From positions 1 to 15,393 of the forward strand of contig CAINVI010000067.1 of the NCBI GenBank assembly GCA_903854075.1: DNA of 15,393 nt. The letters run 5' to 3'. A program made the position numbers and the translations under genes. Below, piece by piece: positions 1-6,251 of this stretch. The stretch is from Candidatus Pollutiaquabacter sp. Its GTDB lineage: Bacteria > Bacteroidota > Bacteroidia > AKYH767-A > 2013-40CM-41-45. Each line of letters starts with the position of its first letter. Position 1 is the first letter of the stretch. The notes beneath the pieces are model-generated. The model did no database searches. It worked only from the letters and a program-made list of their open reading frames with translations, and was not told the DNA's origin.

Positions 1-9
1 ACCATCACC

Positions 10-1026
10 ATGAATACCCAACATTGGTCCATACGGTCGATTCAATTGCCCTTGCGTTACACCTGGAAGATTTCCAGAAACGCAACCGATGAAAAGATCA
101 ACCTGCTGGTGCGTATCACGGAGCACGGCAAGAGCGGCGAAGGAGAAGCCGCGCCCAACGTTCGCTATGGTGAATCACCGGCAATCTTGCTGGAGCAGTT
201 TGAAACCTTCCGCCGTTATGTTCAGGCGCCGATTCGAACCATTGAGGAGCTTTTACATACTTTTGAAGCGCTTCAGCTGTCCTACGCGCTGCGCTTTGCC
301 ATCGAATCCGCCTGGTTTCACCTCCATGCAGGAAATTCAAGAACAACCCTTCAACGGGAACTGAACATCCCTTTCCGGAATGCTGTACCGACCTCATATA
401 CTATTCCGATCATGGATCCGGGCGCAGTGGAAGATTTCTATCGCGAACAACAATTGCAGCGATTTCCATTCATCAAGCTCAAGATTAATGCAGAATCGGC
501 CGACGATCTGACGCGCGTAACCGCAGCTGTGTGCCAACAACCATTAATGCTTGATGCCAACGAAGCCTTCACGGATGTCGAAAACTGTATACGGTTCCTG
601 GAACGCATCCGAAAATTACCGCTCGAACTGGTCGAACAACCACTCCCTTCGCGACTGGTTGACGAAGCCAGCTACATGAAGAAGTTTAGTCCATTCCCGC
701 TTTTTGCCGATGAGGCCATTACACACGAAGCAGACTTCGGTCAATTGAAACAGTGTTTTGACGGGATCAATATGAAATTGATGAAGACCGGCAGCTACAG
801 CAACGGGCTGCGTATACTTCGCGAAGCGAAAGCGGCGGGGATGCGCACCATGATCGGTTGCATGGTAGAAACAACACTCGGCATCTCTTCGGCGTTGAAT
901 CTTTCCGGACTTGCCGATTATGTGGACCTGGACAGCTTTTTACTGCTAAAAGACGAACCCTTTGTCCTGGTAAAAGAACAAAACGGCATCCTGTATTTCA
1001 AAGATGCCGATAAACTCTGTACATAA
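10..1026 (+). CDS. Dipeptide epimerase (L-Ala-D/L-Glu epimerase-like), enolase superfamily
   Basis: Probable cytoplasmic epimerase that inverts the C-terminal residue of a dipeptide, as in recycling of murein L-Ala-D-Glu. Seen: the muconate-lactonizing subgroup layout, with an N-terminal capping domain (about residues 1-120) and then a barrel. The KLK motif at 156-158 gives the first catalytic lysine (K158). Metal ligands are D182 (in LDAN), E209 (in ELVEQP) and D234 (in FADEA). The second catalytic lysine is K256 in NMKLMK. The DLD at 306-308 matches the DxD that binds the substrate amino group in dipeptide epimerases, which argues against other subgroup members such as o-succinylbenzoate synthase. 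There is no signal peptide. At 338 residues it is a little short for the family. The reading frame stays open to the window edge, so a start further upstream cannot be excluded; ATG at 10 fits the usual N-terminus. The exact dipeptide is inferred, not shown. It converges on aspS with 36 bases between. Confidence 0.88.
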   Translation: MNTQHWSIRSIQLPLRYTWKISRNATDEKINLLVRITEHGKSGEGEAAPNVRYGESPAILLEQFETFRRYVQAPIRTIEELLHTFEALQLSYALRFAIESAWFHLHAGNSRTTLQRELNIPFRNAVPTSYTIPIMDPGAVEDFYREQQLQRFPFIKLKINAESADDLTRVTAAVCQQPLMLDANEAFTDVENCIRFLERIRKLPLELVEQPLPSRLVDEASYMKKFSPFPLFADEAITHEADFGQLKQCFDGINMKLMKTGSYSNGLRILREAKAAGMRTMIGCMVETTLGISSALNLSGLADYVDLDSFLLLKDEPFVLVKEQNGILYFKDADKLCT

Positions 1027-1062
1027 TTGCTGTGATGGCCCAAAGCGAGCCGCGAGGAGCGA

Positions 1063-2799
1063 TTAGTGCAACCCCAACTCCTTTTTTTGCTCGGCACTGA
1101 TTGGAGATGGCGAATCGATCATCACATCGCGACCGGAATTGTTTTTCGGGAACGCGATATAATCACGAATCGAGTCTGCGCCACCGAACAACGAACATAA
1201 CCGATCGAAGCCAAATGCAATACCACCGTGAGGAGGTGCGCCGAATTCAAAAGCATTCATCAGAAAACCAAACTGTGCCTGTGCTTCATCGGCAGAAAAA
1301 CCGAGCAAGCTGAACATCTGCTGCTGTACGGTCTTATCGTGAATACGAATTGAACCTCCGCCCACTTCCACACCATTAATGACCATATCGTAGGCATTGG
1401 CACGCACTTTACCCGGATCATTTTCGAGCAAGTTGAAGTCTTCGGGCTTCGGAGAAGTGAACGGATGATGCATCGCATGCCAGCGAGCAGTTTCTTCACT
1501 CCATTCCAGCAATGGAAAATCCACCACCCATAAACAGTTGAACGTATTCTTGTCCCGCAATCCAAGGCGATCACCCATTTCCAAACGAAGTTCGCTCATC
1601 GCTTTCCGGGTTTTGCCTTCATTGCCGGCCAGTATAAGAACCAGATCGCCGGGAGCGGCATCACAATGTGACATCCATTTAGCCAACTCCTCCGGACCAT
1701 AGAATTTATCGACGGAGGATTTCATAGAGCCGTCGGATCCGTAGCGTGCATACACCAGCCCGGTCATGCCGAGCTGCGGCCGCTTCACCCATTCGGTCAA
1801 TTCATCGAGTTGTTTGCGGGTATACTCCGCAGCTCCTTTCACACTAATAGCGACTACCAGTTCGGCATCATCGAAGACTTTAAAATCTTTTCCTTTCACC
1901 AGCGGACCAAGATCTTTCAGCTGCATACCAAAACGAATGTCCGGCTTGTCGTTACCGTAGTGCTCCATGGCATCAGCGTAGGTCATGCGCGGCAGTGTGC
2001 CGATATCGACTCCTTTGACGTCCTGAAACAATTGACGAATCATGCCTTCAAACGTATTCAGAATATCCTCCTGCGTCACGAAGCTCATCTCACAATCGAT
2101 CTGCGTGAATTCCGGCTGACGGTCGGCACGTAAATCTTCGTCTCGAAAACACTTTACAATCTGGTAGTACTTATCCATGCCGGCTACCATCAGTAGTTGT
2201 TTGAAAGTCTGCGGAGACTGCGGCAACGCATAGAATTCACCCTGATTCATACGTGATGGCACGACGAAATCACGCGCTCCTTCCGGCGTCGATTTGATCA
2301 ATACCGGTGTTTCCACTTCCACGAAACCTTCCCGGGTGAGATAATTCCTGGCAGCCGCTGCAACGCGTGCACGCAATAAAAGTGCTTCACGCACGGGCGC
2401 ACGACGGATGTCCAGGTAGCGGTACTTCATGCGCAAATCATCGCCGCCGTCGGTATTCTCCTCGATCGTGAATGGCGGAAGCGCAGCTTCGTTCAAAACA
2501 ACAAAAGAGCTGACGAGGATTTCTATATCGCCGGTTGAAAGTTTAGCGTTCTTGCTGCTACGTTCTGCAACAACACCCTCCACCTGAAGCACGTATTCGC
2601 GACCAAGCTTTCGGGCCGCCTCGCACAGGTGGGGCAATGTTTCCATATTAAATACCAACTGTGTGATGCCGTAACGATCGCGCAGATCGACAAAGGTCAT
2701 TCCGCCGAGATCTCGGGAACGCTGCAACCAGCCGCATAAAGTCACTTTCTTATCGACGTCGCGCAAGGACAGCTCACCACAGGTATGGGTACGTAACAT
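1063..2799 (-). CDS. aspS: Aspartyl-tRNA synthetase
   Basis: Charges tRNA-Asp with aspartate in the cytoplasm; class II synthetase of the bacterial type, 578 residues (the usual length). Seen: N-terminal OB-fold anticodon-binding domain (about 1-105); class II motif 1 around 160-172 (VEVETPVL); motif 2 at 218-236 (FRDED...RQPEFTQID, with R219 and E221); the bacterial insertion (GAD) domain about 280-420; motif 3 at 524-533 (HGGIAFGFDR, with R533). Residue 31 is Leu in RDLGG; non-discriminating enzymes usually have His there, so this one probably charges only tRNA-Asp (inference from family knowledge). The ATG start lies about 20 bases downstream of a perfect TAnnTTTG box. No terminator is visible in the 36 bases before the convergent epimerase gene. 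Confidence 0.97.
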   Translation of the reverse strand: MLRTHTCGELSLRDVDKKVTLCGWLQRSRDLGGMTFVDLRDRYGITQLVFNMETLPHLCEAARKLGREYVLQVEGVVAERSSKNAKLSTGDIEILVSSFVVLNEAALPPFTIEENTDGGDDLRMKYRYLDIRRAPVREALLLRARVAAAARNYLTREGFVEVETPVLIKSTPEGARDFVVPSRMNQGEFYALPQSPQTFKQLLMVAGMDKYYQIVKCFRDEDLRADRQPEFTQIDCEMSFVTQEDILNTFEGMIRQLFQDVKGVDIGTLPRMTYADAMEHYGNDKPDIRFGMQLKDLGPLVKGKDFKVFDDAELVVAISVKGAAEYTRKQLDELTEWVKRPQLGMTGLVYARYGSDGSMKSSVDKFYGPEELAKWMSHCDAAPGDLVLILAGNEGKTRKAMSELRLEMGDRLGLRDKNTFNCLWVVDFPLLEWSEETARWHAMHHPFTSPKPEDFNLLENDPGKVRANAYDMVINGVEVGGGSIRIHDKTVQQQMFSLLGFSADEAQAQFGFLMNAFEFGAPPHGGIAFGFDRLCSLFGGADSIRDYIAFPKNNSGRDVMIDSPSPISAEQKKELGLH

Positions 2800-2818
2800 G
2801 GAATTCGTTTTAGCACTG

Positions 2819-2826
2819 CAAAAGTA
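2819..2826 (-). promoter_or_regulatory. Promoter -7 box of aspS
   Basis: Minus strand reads TACTTTTG, a full match to the Bacteroidota -7 consensus TAnnTTTG, 19 bases before the aspS ATG, which implies a leader of only about 10-15 bases. No convincing TTTG is found 19-20 bases upstream. Confidence 0.6.
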
Positions 2827-2860
2827 GGAAAGTTGAGGGAAAAGCGGGGTTACAGGAATG

Positions 2861-2892
2861 AAAAAGAGCAGTATCCGGCAGATACTGCTCTT
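2861..2892 (-). terminator. Intrinsic terminator behind the small minus-strand ORF
   Basis: A perfect 12-bp stem (AAGAGCAGTATC paired with GATACTGCTCTT, 5-base loop) is followed on the minus strand by five T. The plus strand has no T-run. It sits 39 bases past the stop of the 26-codon ORF at 2932-3012 and just upstream of the aspS promoter, so it would end transcription from that ORF and insulate aspS. Confidence 0.8.
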
Positions 2893-2931
2893 AGGACCGT
2901 CTTACGGGACAGCCAATATTGGCGATGCTGA

Positions 2932-3012
2932 TTACCCGAAAATTAGGCCAACCACCCATCCGGTGGCCAGTGTAAGAATCAATAGGGCGAATAGCAATTT
3001 ACGTTCTGACAT
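2932..3012 (-). CDS. Possible 26-residue single-pass membrane peptide
   Basis: Not recognised as a known family. An ATG-to-TAA frame encodes a short charged head (MSERK) followed by about 20 hydrophobic residues (beginning LLFALLILTL, then a TGWVVG turn-like stretch) and ends in FG. That is the shape of a one-helix inner-membrane peptide, with the positive head predicted to stay in the cytoplasm. Support for it being real: it lies in an otherwise empty gap between the divergent aspS and tadA transcription units, and a strong minus-strand terminator follows 39 bases after its stop. That terminator has no other obvious gene to serve. Weak promoter candidate: TTTG at 3046-3049, 18 bases, then TAAATAAG at 3020-3027, which would give an almost leaderless message. 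Alternatively, the unit could be a small noncoding RNA and the ORF coincidental. No function is proposed. Confidence 0.5.
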   Translation of the reverse strand: MSERKLLFALLILTLATGWVVGLIFG

Positions 3013-3019
3013 GACTTTG

Positions 3020-3049
3020 CTTATTTACACGTTGTTGTTACGCACCAAA
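3020..3049 (-). promoter_or_regulatory. Weak candidate promoter for the 26-residue ORF
   Basis: On the minus strand TTTG (3049-3046) is separated by 18 bases from TAAATAAG (3027-3020), a partial match to TAnnTTTG. The start codon at 3012 would lie close to the transcription start. This is offered only because the downstream terminator implies a transcript. Confidence 0.25.
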
Positions 3050-3052
3050 TGG

Positions 3053-3083
3053 TTAGGCGGTTTCATTTTCAAGAGTAATTTTG
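3053..3083 (+). promoter_or_regulatory. Promoter of tadA
   Basis: TAATTTTG at 3076-3083 is a full TAnnTTTG match, preceded at exactly 19 bases by TTAG (3053-3056), three of four bases of the -33 TTTG. Its last bases contain the TTG that would be an upstream start for tadA, which argues for the ATG at 3102. Confidence 0.6.
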
Positions 3084-3101
3084 CAACGGCAAGATACCGC
3101 T

Positions 3102-3554
3102 ATGGAAACCTTCACCCTCTCTCACGAACACTTCATGCGCGAAGCGCTGAAAGAAGCAAGAAAAGCATTTGAGCTGGACGAGGTTCCTGTGGGAGCCGTG
3201 ATTGTCTGTGAGAACCGTATCATCGCCCGAGGACACAATCTGACGGAACGACTTAACGACCCGACCGCACATGCCGAAATGCAAGCCTTTACAGCGGCCA
3301 CGAATTTCATCGGAGGAAAATACCTGGACCAATGCACGCTTTATGTAACTGTTGAACCGTGTGTCATGTGCGCCGGTGCTTCATACTGGGCCCAAATCGG
3401 CGCTATCGTTTTCGGCGCCCGTGATGATAAGAAGGGCTTTTCTACGGTATCAAAAAAAATTCTTCATCCGCGCTCTGCCCTAACAGGAGGCGTATTAGAA
3501 GAAGAATGCAGTATGCTGATGAAAGATTTTTTCCGTGGTAAGCGGAAAGGCTGA
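3102..3554 (+). CDS. tadA: tRNA-specific adenosine deaminase (A34 to inosine)
   Basis: Zinc-dependent deaminase that converts adenosine-34 to inosine in the tRNA-Arg(ACG) anticodon, allowing CGN decoding. Seen: the cytidine-deaminase fold signature with H57-A-E59 (zinc ligand and proton-shuttling Glu) and P-C87-V-M-C90 (two cysteine zinc ligands). The C-terminal helix typical of TadA begins near LHPRSALTGG. The protein has 150 residues, the normal TadA size. The frame opens at a TTG at 3081, but that codon is inside the -7 promoter box, so I place the start at ATG 3102 (METFTLSHEH). Guanine or cytosine deaminases share the fold, but the length and the helix after the PCxxC motif favour TadA. 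Its stop is one base from the stop of the convergent response-regulator gene. Confidence 0.93.
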   Translation: METFTLSHEHFMREALKEARKAFELDEVPVGAVIVCENRIIARGHNLTERLNDPTAHAEMQAFTAATNFIGGKYLDQCTLYVTVEPCVMCAGASYWAQIGAIVFGARDDKKGFSTVSKKILHPRSALTGGVLEEECSMLMKDFFRGKRKG

Positions 3555-3555
3555 A

Positions 3556-3954
3556 TCAGATGTTGATGGCATCCAGCACCGATTTATTCATCGGTTTATT
3601 CAAGAACTTGTACACGTACGGATTCTGATTGGCACGGTTGAGATCCTTGAAACTTTCTGTCGTGGAAAGCATGACGACCTTGCAGTATTTGCGAACGGCT
3701 TCCGGCTGACGAGCGAATTCCTCGAGGAATCCAAAACCGTCCATTCCCGGCATCATGATATCCAGAAAAATAATACGGGGCAATTGATCCGGATTGGCAG
3801 CACGTTTTTTCAAGTCTTCCAGCGCATTTACGGCAGAAGAATGAACGATAATCTCCCCGGCGAATTGCTCGGTCTCAATCAGTTTCTTGTTGATGAAATT
3901 ATCCAATTCATTATCGTCGATCAGCATGATGACGGGGAACCGAAAATTGCTCAT
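3556..3954 (-). CDS. Single-domain response regulator (CheY-like receiver)
   Basis: A free-standing phosphoreceiver of 132 residues with no output domain. Seen: acidic pair D13-D14, phospho-acceptor D65 in FLDIMMPGMDG, the switch Ser/Thr at S97-T98 (MLST), and the conserved K120-P121. All catalytic positions are present, so it should be phosphorylatable. Such receivers in Bacteroidota usually act as phosphorelay intermediates or bind a partner protein; no histidine kinase lies in the window, so its partner is unknown. No TAnnTTTG box is obvious upstream, and the hairpin terminator at 4056-4086 separates it from the CHU_C gene. It is convergent with tadA, with one base between stop codons, so the two transcripts' 3' ends probably overlap. 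Confidence 0.92.
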   Translation of the reverse strand: MSNFRFPVIMLIDDNELDNFINKKLIETEQFAGEIIVHSSAVNALEDLKKRAANPDQLPRIIFLDIMMPGMDGFGFLEEFARQPEAVRKYCKVVMLSTTESFKDLNRANQNPYVYKFLNKPMNKSVLDAINI

Positions 3955-4055
3955 AATGCGCGCTTGTTTGCTACTGCTTCTAAAGTCCGAAGTTAGTATT
4001 TCTATATCGAACAGAAAAAGAAATTTAAACAGGCAAATCCGGAGGTCCTCATACG

Positions 4056-4086
4056 GAAAAAGCCGCCCTTTCGGTGCGGCTTTTCC
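4056..4086 (-). terminator. Intrinsic terminator of the CHU_C protein gene
   Basis: Nine-bp stem (AAAAGCCGC with GCGGCTTTT, 9-base loop), followed on the minus strand by a five-T run counting the stem end. It begins 16 bases after the stop of the 4102-4539 gene and lies upstream of the response-regulator gene, so the two are likely separate transcripts. Confidence 0.75.
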
Positions 4087-4101
4087 TGTGGTGTGATCAT
4101 G

Positions 4102-4539
4102 TCAGCGTACCAGTGTAACTGAACCTGTGCGAGACCTTCGTCCGAAATCCTTCGTGAAGACCTGATATACATAGGTGCCTTCTTGCACCGGCTGACCTTT
4201 GTAACTGCCGTCCCATTGCTTGACGGGATCCGAGGATTCGAAAATCACTTCGCCCCAGCGGTCGTAGACCAGGAGCTGAAAATCCTGAATTCCCTCTCCT
4301 TTCACGCCAAACGCATCGTTCATTCCATCACCGTTCGGGGTGAATGCATTGGGAATATAGAGGCGTAACGGCGGAATAACCTCCGCATGGTTGGATTGAC
4401 TGACTACAGCATTATCGCCGCGCTTGTACGCGGTGACGCGGTAGGTCTTGTTGTCGAGCACATGCTGTGCGGCGACCTGTTCGGCACCATAGCTCCAAAC
4501 AGTAAGTAGTGTAATTAATAGGGTGAGTGTGTGTTTCAT
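4102..4539 (-). CDS. Short secreted protein consisting almost only of a gliding-type (CHU_C) T9SS sorting domain
   Basis: Predicted to cross the inner membrane by Sec and the outer membrane by T9SS. Seen in its 145 residues: a signal peptide of about 24 residues ending near VAAQ; a short segment of about 35 residues (around TYRVTAYKRG) that resembles the last strands of an Ig/Fn3-like repeat; then a complete CHU_C domain from about residue 61 (YIPNAFTPNGDGMND, VYDRWGEVIF, WDGSYKG, GTYVYQVF). That signature defines the type B, gliding-motility-associated C-terminal sorting domain, which normally sits at the end of proteins of many hundreds of residues. Here there is practically no cargo. It could be a shortened remnant of a larger adhesin-like protein with the signal peptide joined to the tail, or a deliberate small exported protein. 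The frame is intact. A near-match promoter box (TAGTTTG, one base short in the spacer) lies at 4565-4571. Confidence 0.87.
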   Translation of the reverse strand: MKHTLTLLITLLTVWSYGAEQVAAQHVLDNKTYRVTAYKRGDNAVVSQSNHAEVIPPLRLYIPNAFTPNGDGMNDAFGVKGEGIQDFQLLVYDRWGEVIFESSDPVKQWDGSYKGQPVQEGTYVYQVFTKDFGRRSRTGSVTLVR

Positions 4540-4583
4540 TTACTTGTCATTAACCGACATAAGCAAACTAGCACCGAACACAC

Positions 4584-4609
4584 TTTCCCGTGGAGGGAAA
4601 ATGGCCCTC
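4584..4609. repeat. Overlapping inverted repeats upstream of the CHU_C gene
   Basis: TTTCCC (4584-4589) pairs with GGGAAA (4595-4600), and GAGGG (4593-4597) can instead pair with CCCTC (4605-4609). The GGG at 4595-4597 is shared, so the two hairpins exclude each other. They lie in the 216-base divergent region between the CHU_C and bacilliredoxin genes. Confidence 0.35.
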
Positions 4610-4755
4610 ATCTTGGTGGTGTAAGGAATTGAACTTTTTATGCGAATTCCTGTTTAAGAATTTGGAATAGAGCGTAAAAAAGGCGTTTCTGATTCTTCGC
4701 TGCTATCCCTCGGCCATTTATTCGTATTTTTACCACATAAAAAACAACCACTATT

Positions 4756-5172
4756 ATGCCTTATCCTGAATACATCTGCACCCCGATGCGACAAGACCTT
4801 ACTTCCATAGGGTTCGAAGAACTTAAAACACCGGAAGATGTGGATCATAAAATCACTGCTTCCAACGGTACTTCACTTTTAGTAATTAACTCCGTTTGCG
4901 GATGTGCCGCCGGCAGCGCCCGTCCGGGTGTCAAGTTGGCTCTTCAAAACGGAAAGAAGCCTGCGCATCTTTTCACGGTCTTCGCCGGCCAGGATCTGGA
5001 GGCCACTTCGCAGGCGCGTAAGTACACGCTACCTTTTCCGCCATCCTCTCCGGCAATTGCGTTGTTCAAAGACGGTAAGCTGGTGCATTTCGTAGAACGT
5101 CATCACATCGAAGGCCGCAGCGCTGATATGATTGCTGAAAATCTGAAAATGGCTTTCGAAGAATATTGCTGA
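4756..5172 (+). CDS. Bacilliredoxin (BrxA/BrxB family, DUF1094)
   Basis: Thioredoxin-fold protein that removes bacillithiol from S-bacillithiolated proteins in the cytoplasm. Seen: the family's C-x-C redox site as C48-G-C50 within NSVCGCAAGSARPGV, the PPSSPAIALFKDGKLVHFVERHHIEGR block typical of the family, and a C-terminal Cys (EEYC). Length 138 residues, close to the Bacillus proteins. The ATG start gives the standard N-terminus (MPYPEYI). A near-match promoter box, TATTTTTA (4725-4732), precedes it. It is a single-gene unit: a strong terminator follows 29 bases after the stop. Its presence suggests, but does not prove, that the organism makes bacillithiol; no bacillithiol biosynthesis gene is in the window. 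Confidence 0.92.
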   Translation: MPYPEYICTPMRQDLTSIGFEELKTPEDVDHKITASNGTSLLVINSVCGCAAGSARPGVKLALQNGKKPAHLFTVFAGQDLEATSQARKYTLPFPPSSPAIALFKDGKLVHFVERHHIEGRSADMIAENLKMAFEEYC

Positions 5173-5201
5173 TTACTCGTTGAAAAGCACGTTGAACTGT
5201 T

Positions 5202-5248
5202 GCGGGCTATACCGGCGATAATCGCTTGGTATAGCCCGCAATTTTTTT
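5202..5248 (+). terminator. Intrinsic terminator of the bacilliredoxin gene
   Basis: Perfect 12-bp stem (GCGGGCTATACC with GGTATAGCCCGC) with a further inner pairing GCGA/TCGC in the loop, then AA and seven T on the plus strand. The minus strand has no T-run, so it chiefly serves the plus-strand gene, although the hairpin also lies behind the convergent acyltransferase gene. Confidence 0.88.
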
Positions 5249-5266
5249 AGTCGGTGCTAGACTTAA

Positions 5267-6067
5267 TTATTCTTCGTCCGTCGAAGATGTTCTAAACCAA
5301 GAAGGATAACGCTCGCGCAACGGACGATCGATGATTTCATACACCCGTTGTTTTAGTGTGTCAATATCCTCCAGTGTCATACCGGTGGTTTCGATAGGTG
5401 GATGAACAATGATGCGCGCACGACCGGGCTGTCCGACCCGATGTTCGAAATCATCGGGCAGTAAAATCCAATTATTCATAAAGGTCACCGGCACAATCGG
5501 AACCTGCTTTTCAATAGCCAACAGAAACGGTCCGTTCTTGAAGCGACCCATCTTCGGACCATGGTGGTGTATTGTTCCTTCCGGAAACAGCGCGACACTG
5601 ATTCCTTTTTCTATATCTGTACCGGCACGCAACAATGCACGGTGCGCATCCACTCTGCTAGTACGGTTAACCGGTATATTCATTTTCTCAAAGAACTTCC
5701 GGAACAACGGCACCTTCATCAATTCCGCCTTTCCCATGGTGTGGAAATAGACCGGGATACTTAAATAAATAAGCATGATGTCAAGGTACGACGTATGGTT
5801 GGGACAAATAACATACGCCTGATTGGGCTTAAACTGCATTCTACGATCCACAGTATAAAAAATGCCTACCGGGAAAAGGATGAACCGCGCCCACACCTTT
5901 TTAAGCCAAAAAACGTACGGGAACCACTTTTCACGCGATAAAAACACATAAAAAGCGGGAAAAAAGAGAAAAAAGGTCAATACCGCATTAATGAAAAACA
6001 AGGATCGCCAGATCCATTGGAACGGAAAAACGAGGTATTGGAGCAGTTTTTTCACTTCGGATTGCAA
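5267..6067 (-). CDS. plsC: 1-acyl-sn-glycerol-3-phosphate acyltransferase (PlsC-like)
   Basis: Membrane acyltransferase adding the second acyl chain to lysophosphatidate to give phosphatidate. Seen in 266 residues: a hydrophobic N-terminal anchor (about 20-45); block I H91-T-S-Y-L-D96 (the HX4D catalytic pair); block II around KMNIPVNR (128-135); block III FPEGT at 161-165; block IV VPVTF near 192. The spacing fits PlsC rather than lipid A acyltransferases. It starts at TTG (6067): a TGA lies in frame just upstream and there is no ATG in the first 25 codons; GTG at codon 5 is the only near alternative. A TACTTTTA box (6103-6110), seven of eight to TAnnTTTG, could be its promoter. It is divergent from the plsX-containing cluster, which makes the acyl-phosphate that feeds the first acylation, but the exact acyl donor and substrate are inferred. 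A lyso-ornithine lipid acyltransferase is a possible alternative. Confidence 0.85.
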   Translation of the reverse strand: MQSEVKKLLQYLVFPFQWIWRSLFFINAVLTFFLFFPAFYVFLSREKWFPYVFWLKKVWARFILFPVGIFYTVDRRMQFKPNQAYVICPNHTSYLDIMLIYLSIPVYFHTMGKAELMKVPLFRKFFEKMNIPVNRTSRVDAHRALLRAGTDIEKGISVALFPEGTIHHHGPKMGRFKNGPFLLAIEKQVPIVPVTFMNNWILLPDDFEHRVGQPGRARIIVHPPIETTGMTLEDIDTLKQRVYEIIDRPLRERYPSWFRTSSTDEE

Positions 6068-6189
6068 TAATGCTCAAAAAAAAGGAAACAGTGGCGAAGA
6101 GTTAAAAGTACCTCCAAAAAGGGTAAAAAAACGTATTTTGAGATAATTTGCTGATTGTAAGCAGATTTGCTTTCGCCCAACGACTTAAA

Positions 6190-6221
6190 ATTGGGTTTTA
6201 TCGAAGAAATTCGTACATTTG
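6190..6221 (+). promoter_or_regulatory. Promoter of the DUF177-rpmF genes
   Basis: TACATTTG (6214-6221) is a full TAnnTTTG match, with ATTG (6190-6193) 20 bases upstream as the -33 box. Transcription would start near 6228, about 24 bases before the ATG at 6252. Confidence 0.7.
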
Positions 6222-6251
6222 TGCCCCCTTAAAATTACAGGACTCAAAACG

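Noticed and set aside
1027..1062. Possible terminator between the epimerase gene and aspS
   Set aside because: The gap is GC-rich with repeated GCGAG/GAGCG words, but no stable stem followed by T could be drawn on either strand.
3081..3101. TTG start of tadA seven codons upstream
   Set aside because: The TTG lies within the -7 promoter box, so it would not be in the transcript; the ATG at 3102 gives the normal N-terminus.
2858..3172. 104-codon plus-strand frame across the aspS-tadA gap
   Set aside because: It runs through the terminator hairpin, the reverse strand of the small ORF and the tadA promoter, and into tadA in another frame. The translation is not protein-like.
3535..3996. 153-codon open frame on the plus strand opposite the response regulator
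   Set aside because: The receiver on the other strand has every catalytic residue; this frame is its shadow.
4624..4651. 7-bp inverted repeat AGGAATT/AATTCCT upstream of the bacilliredoxin gene
   Set aside because: Short arms, a 14-base loop and no T-run; too likely by chance in AT-rich intergenic DNA to call a terminator.
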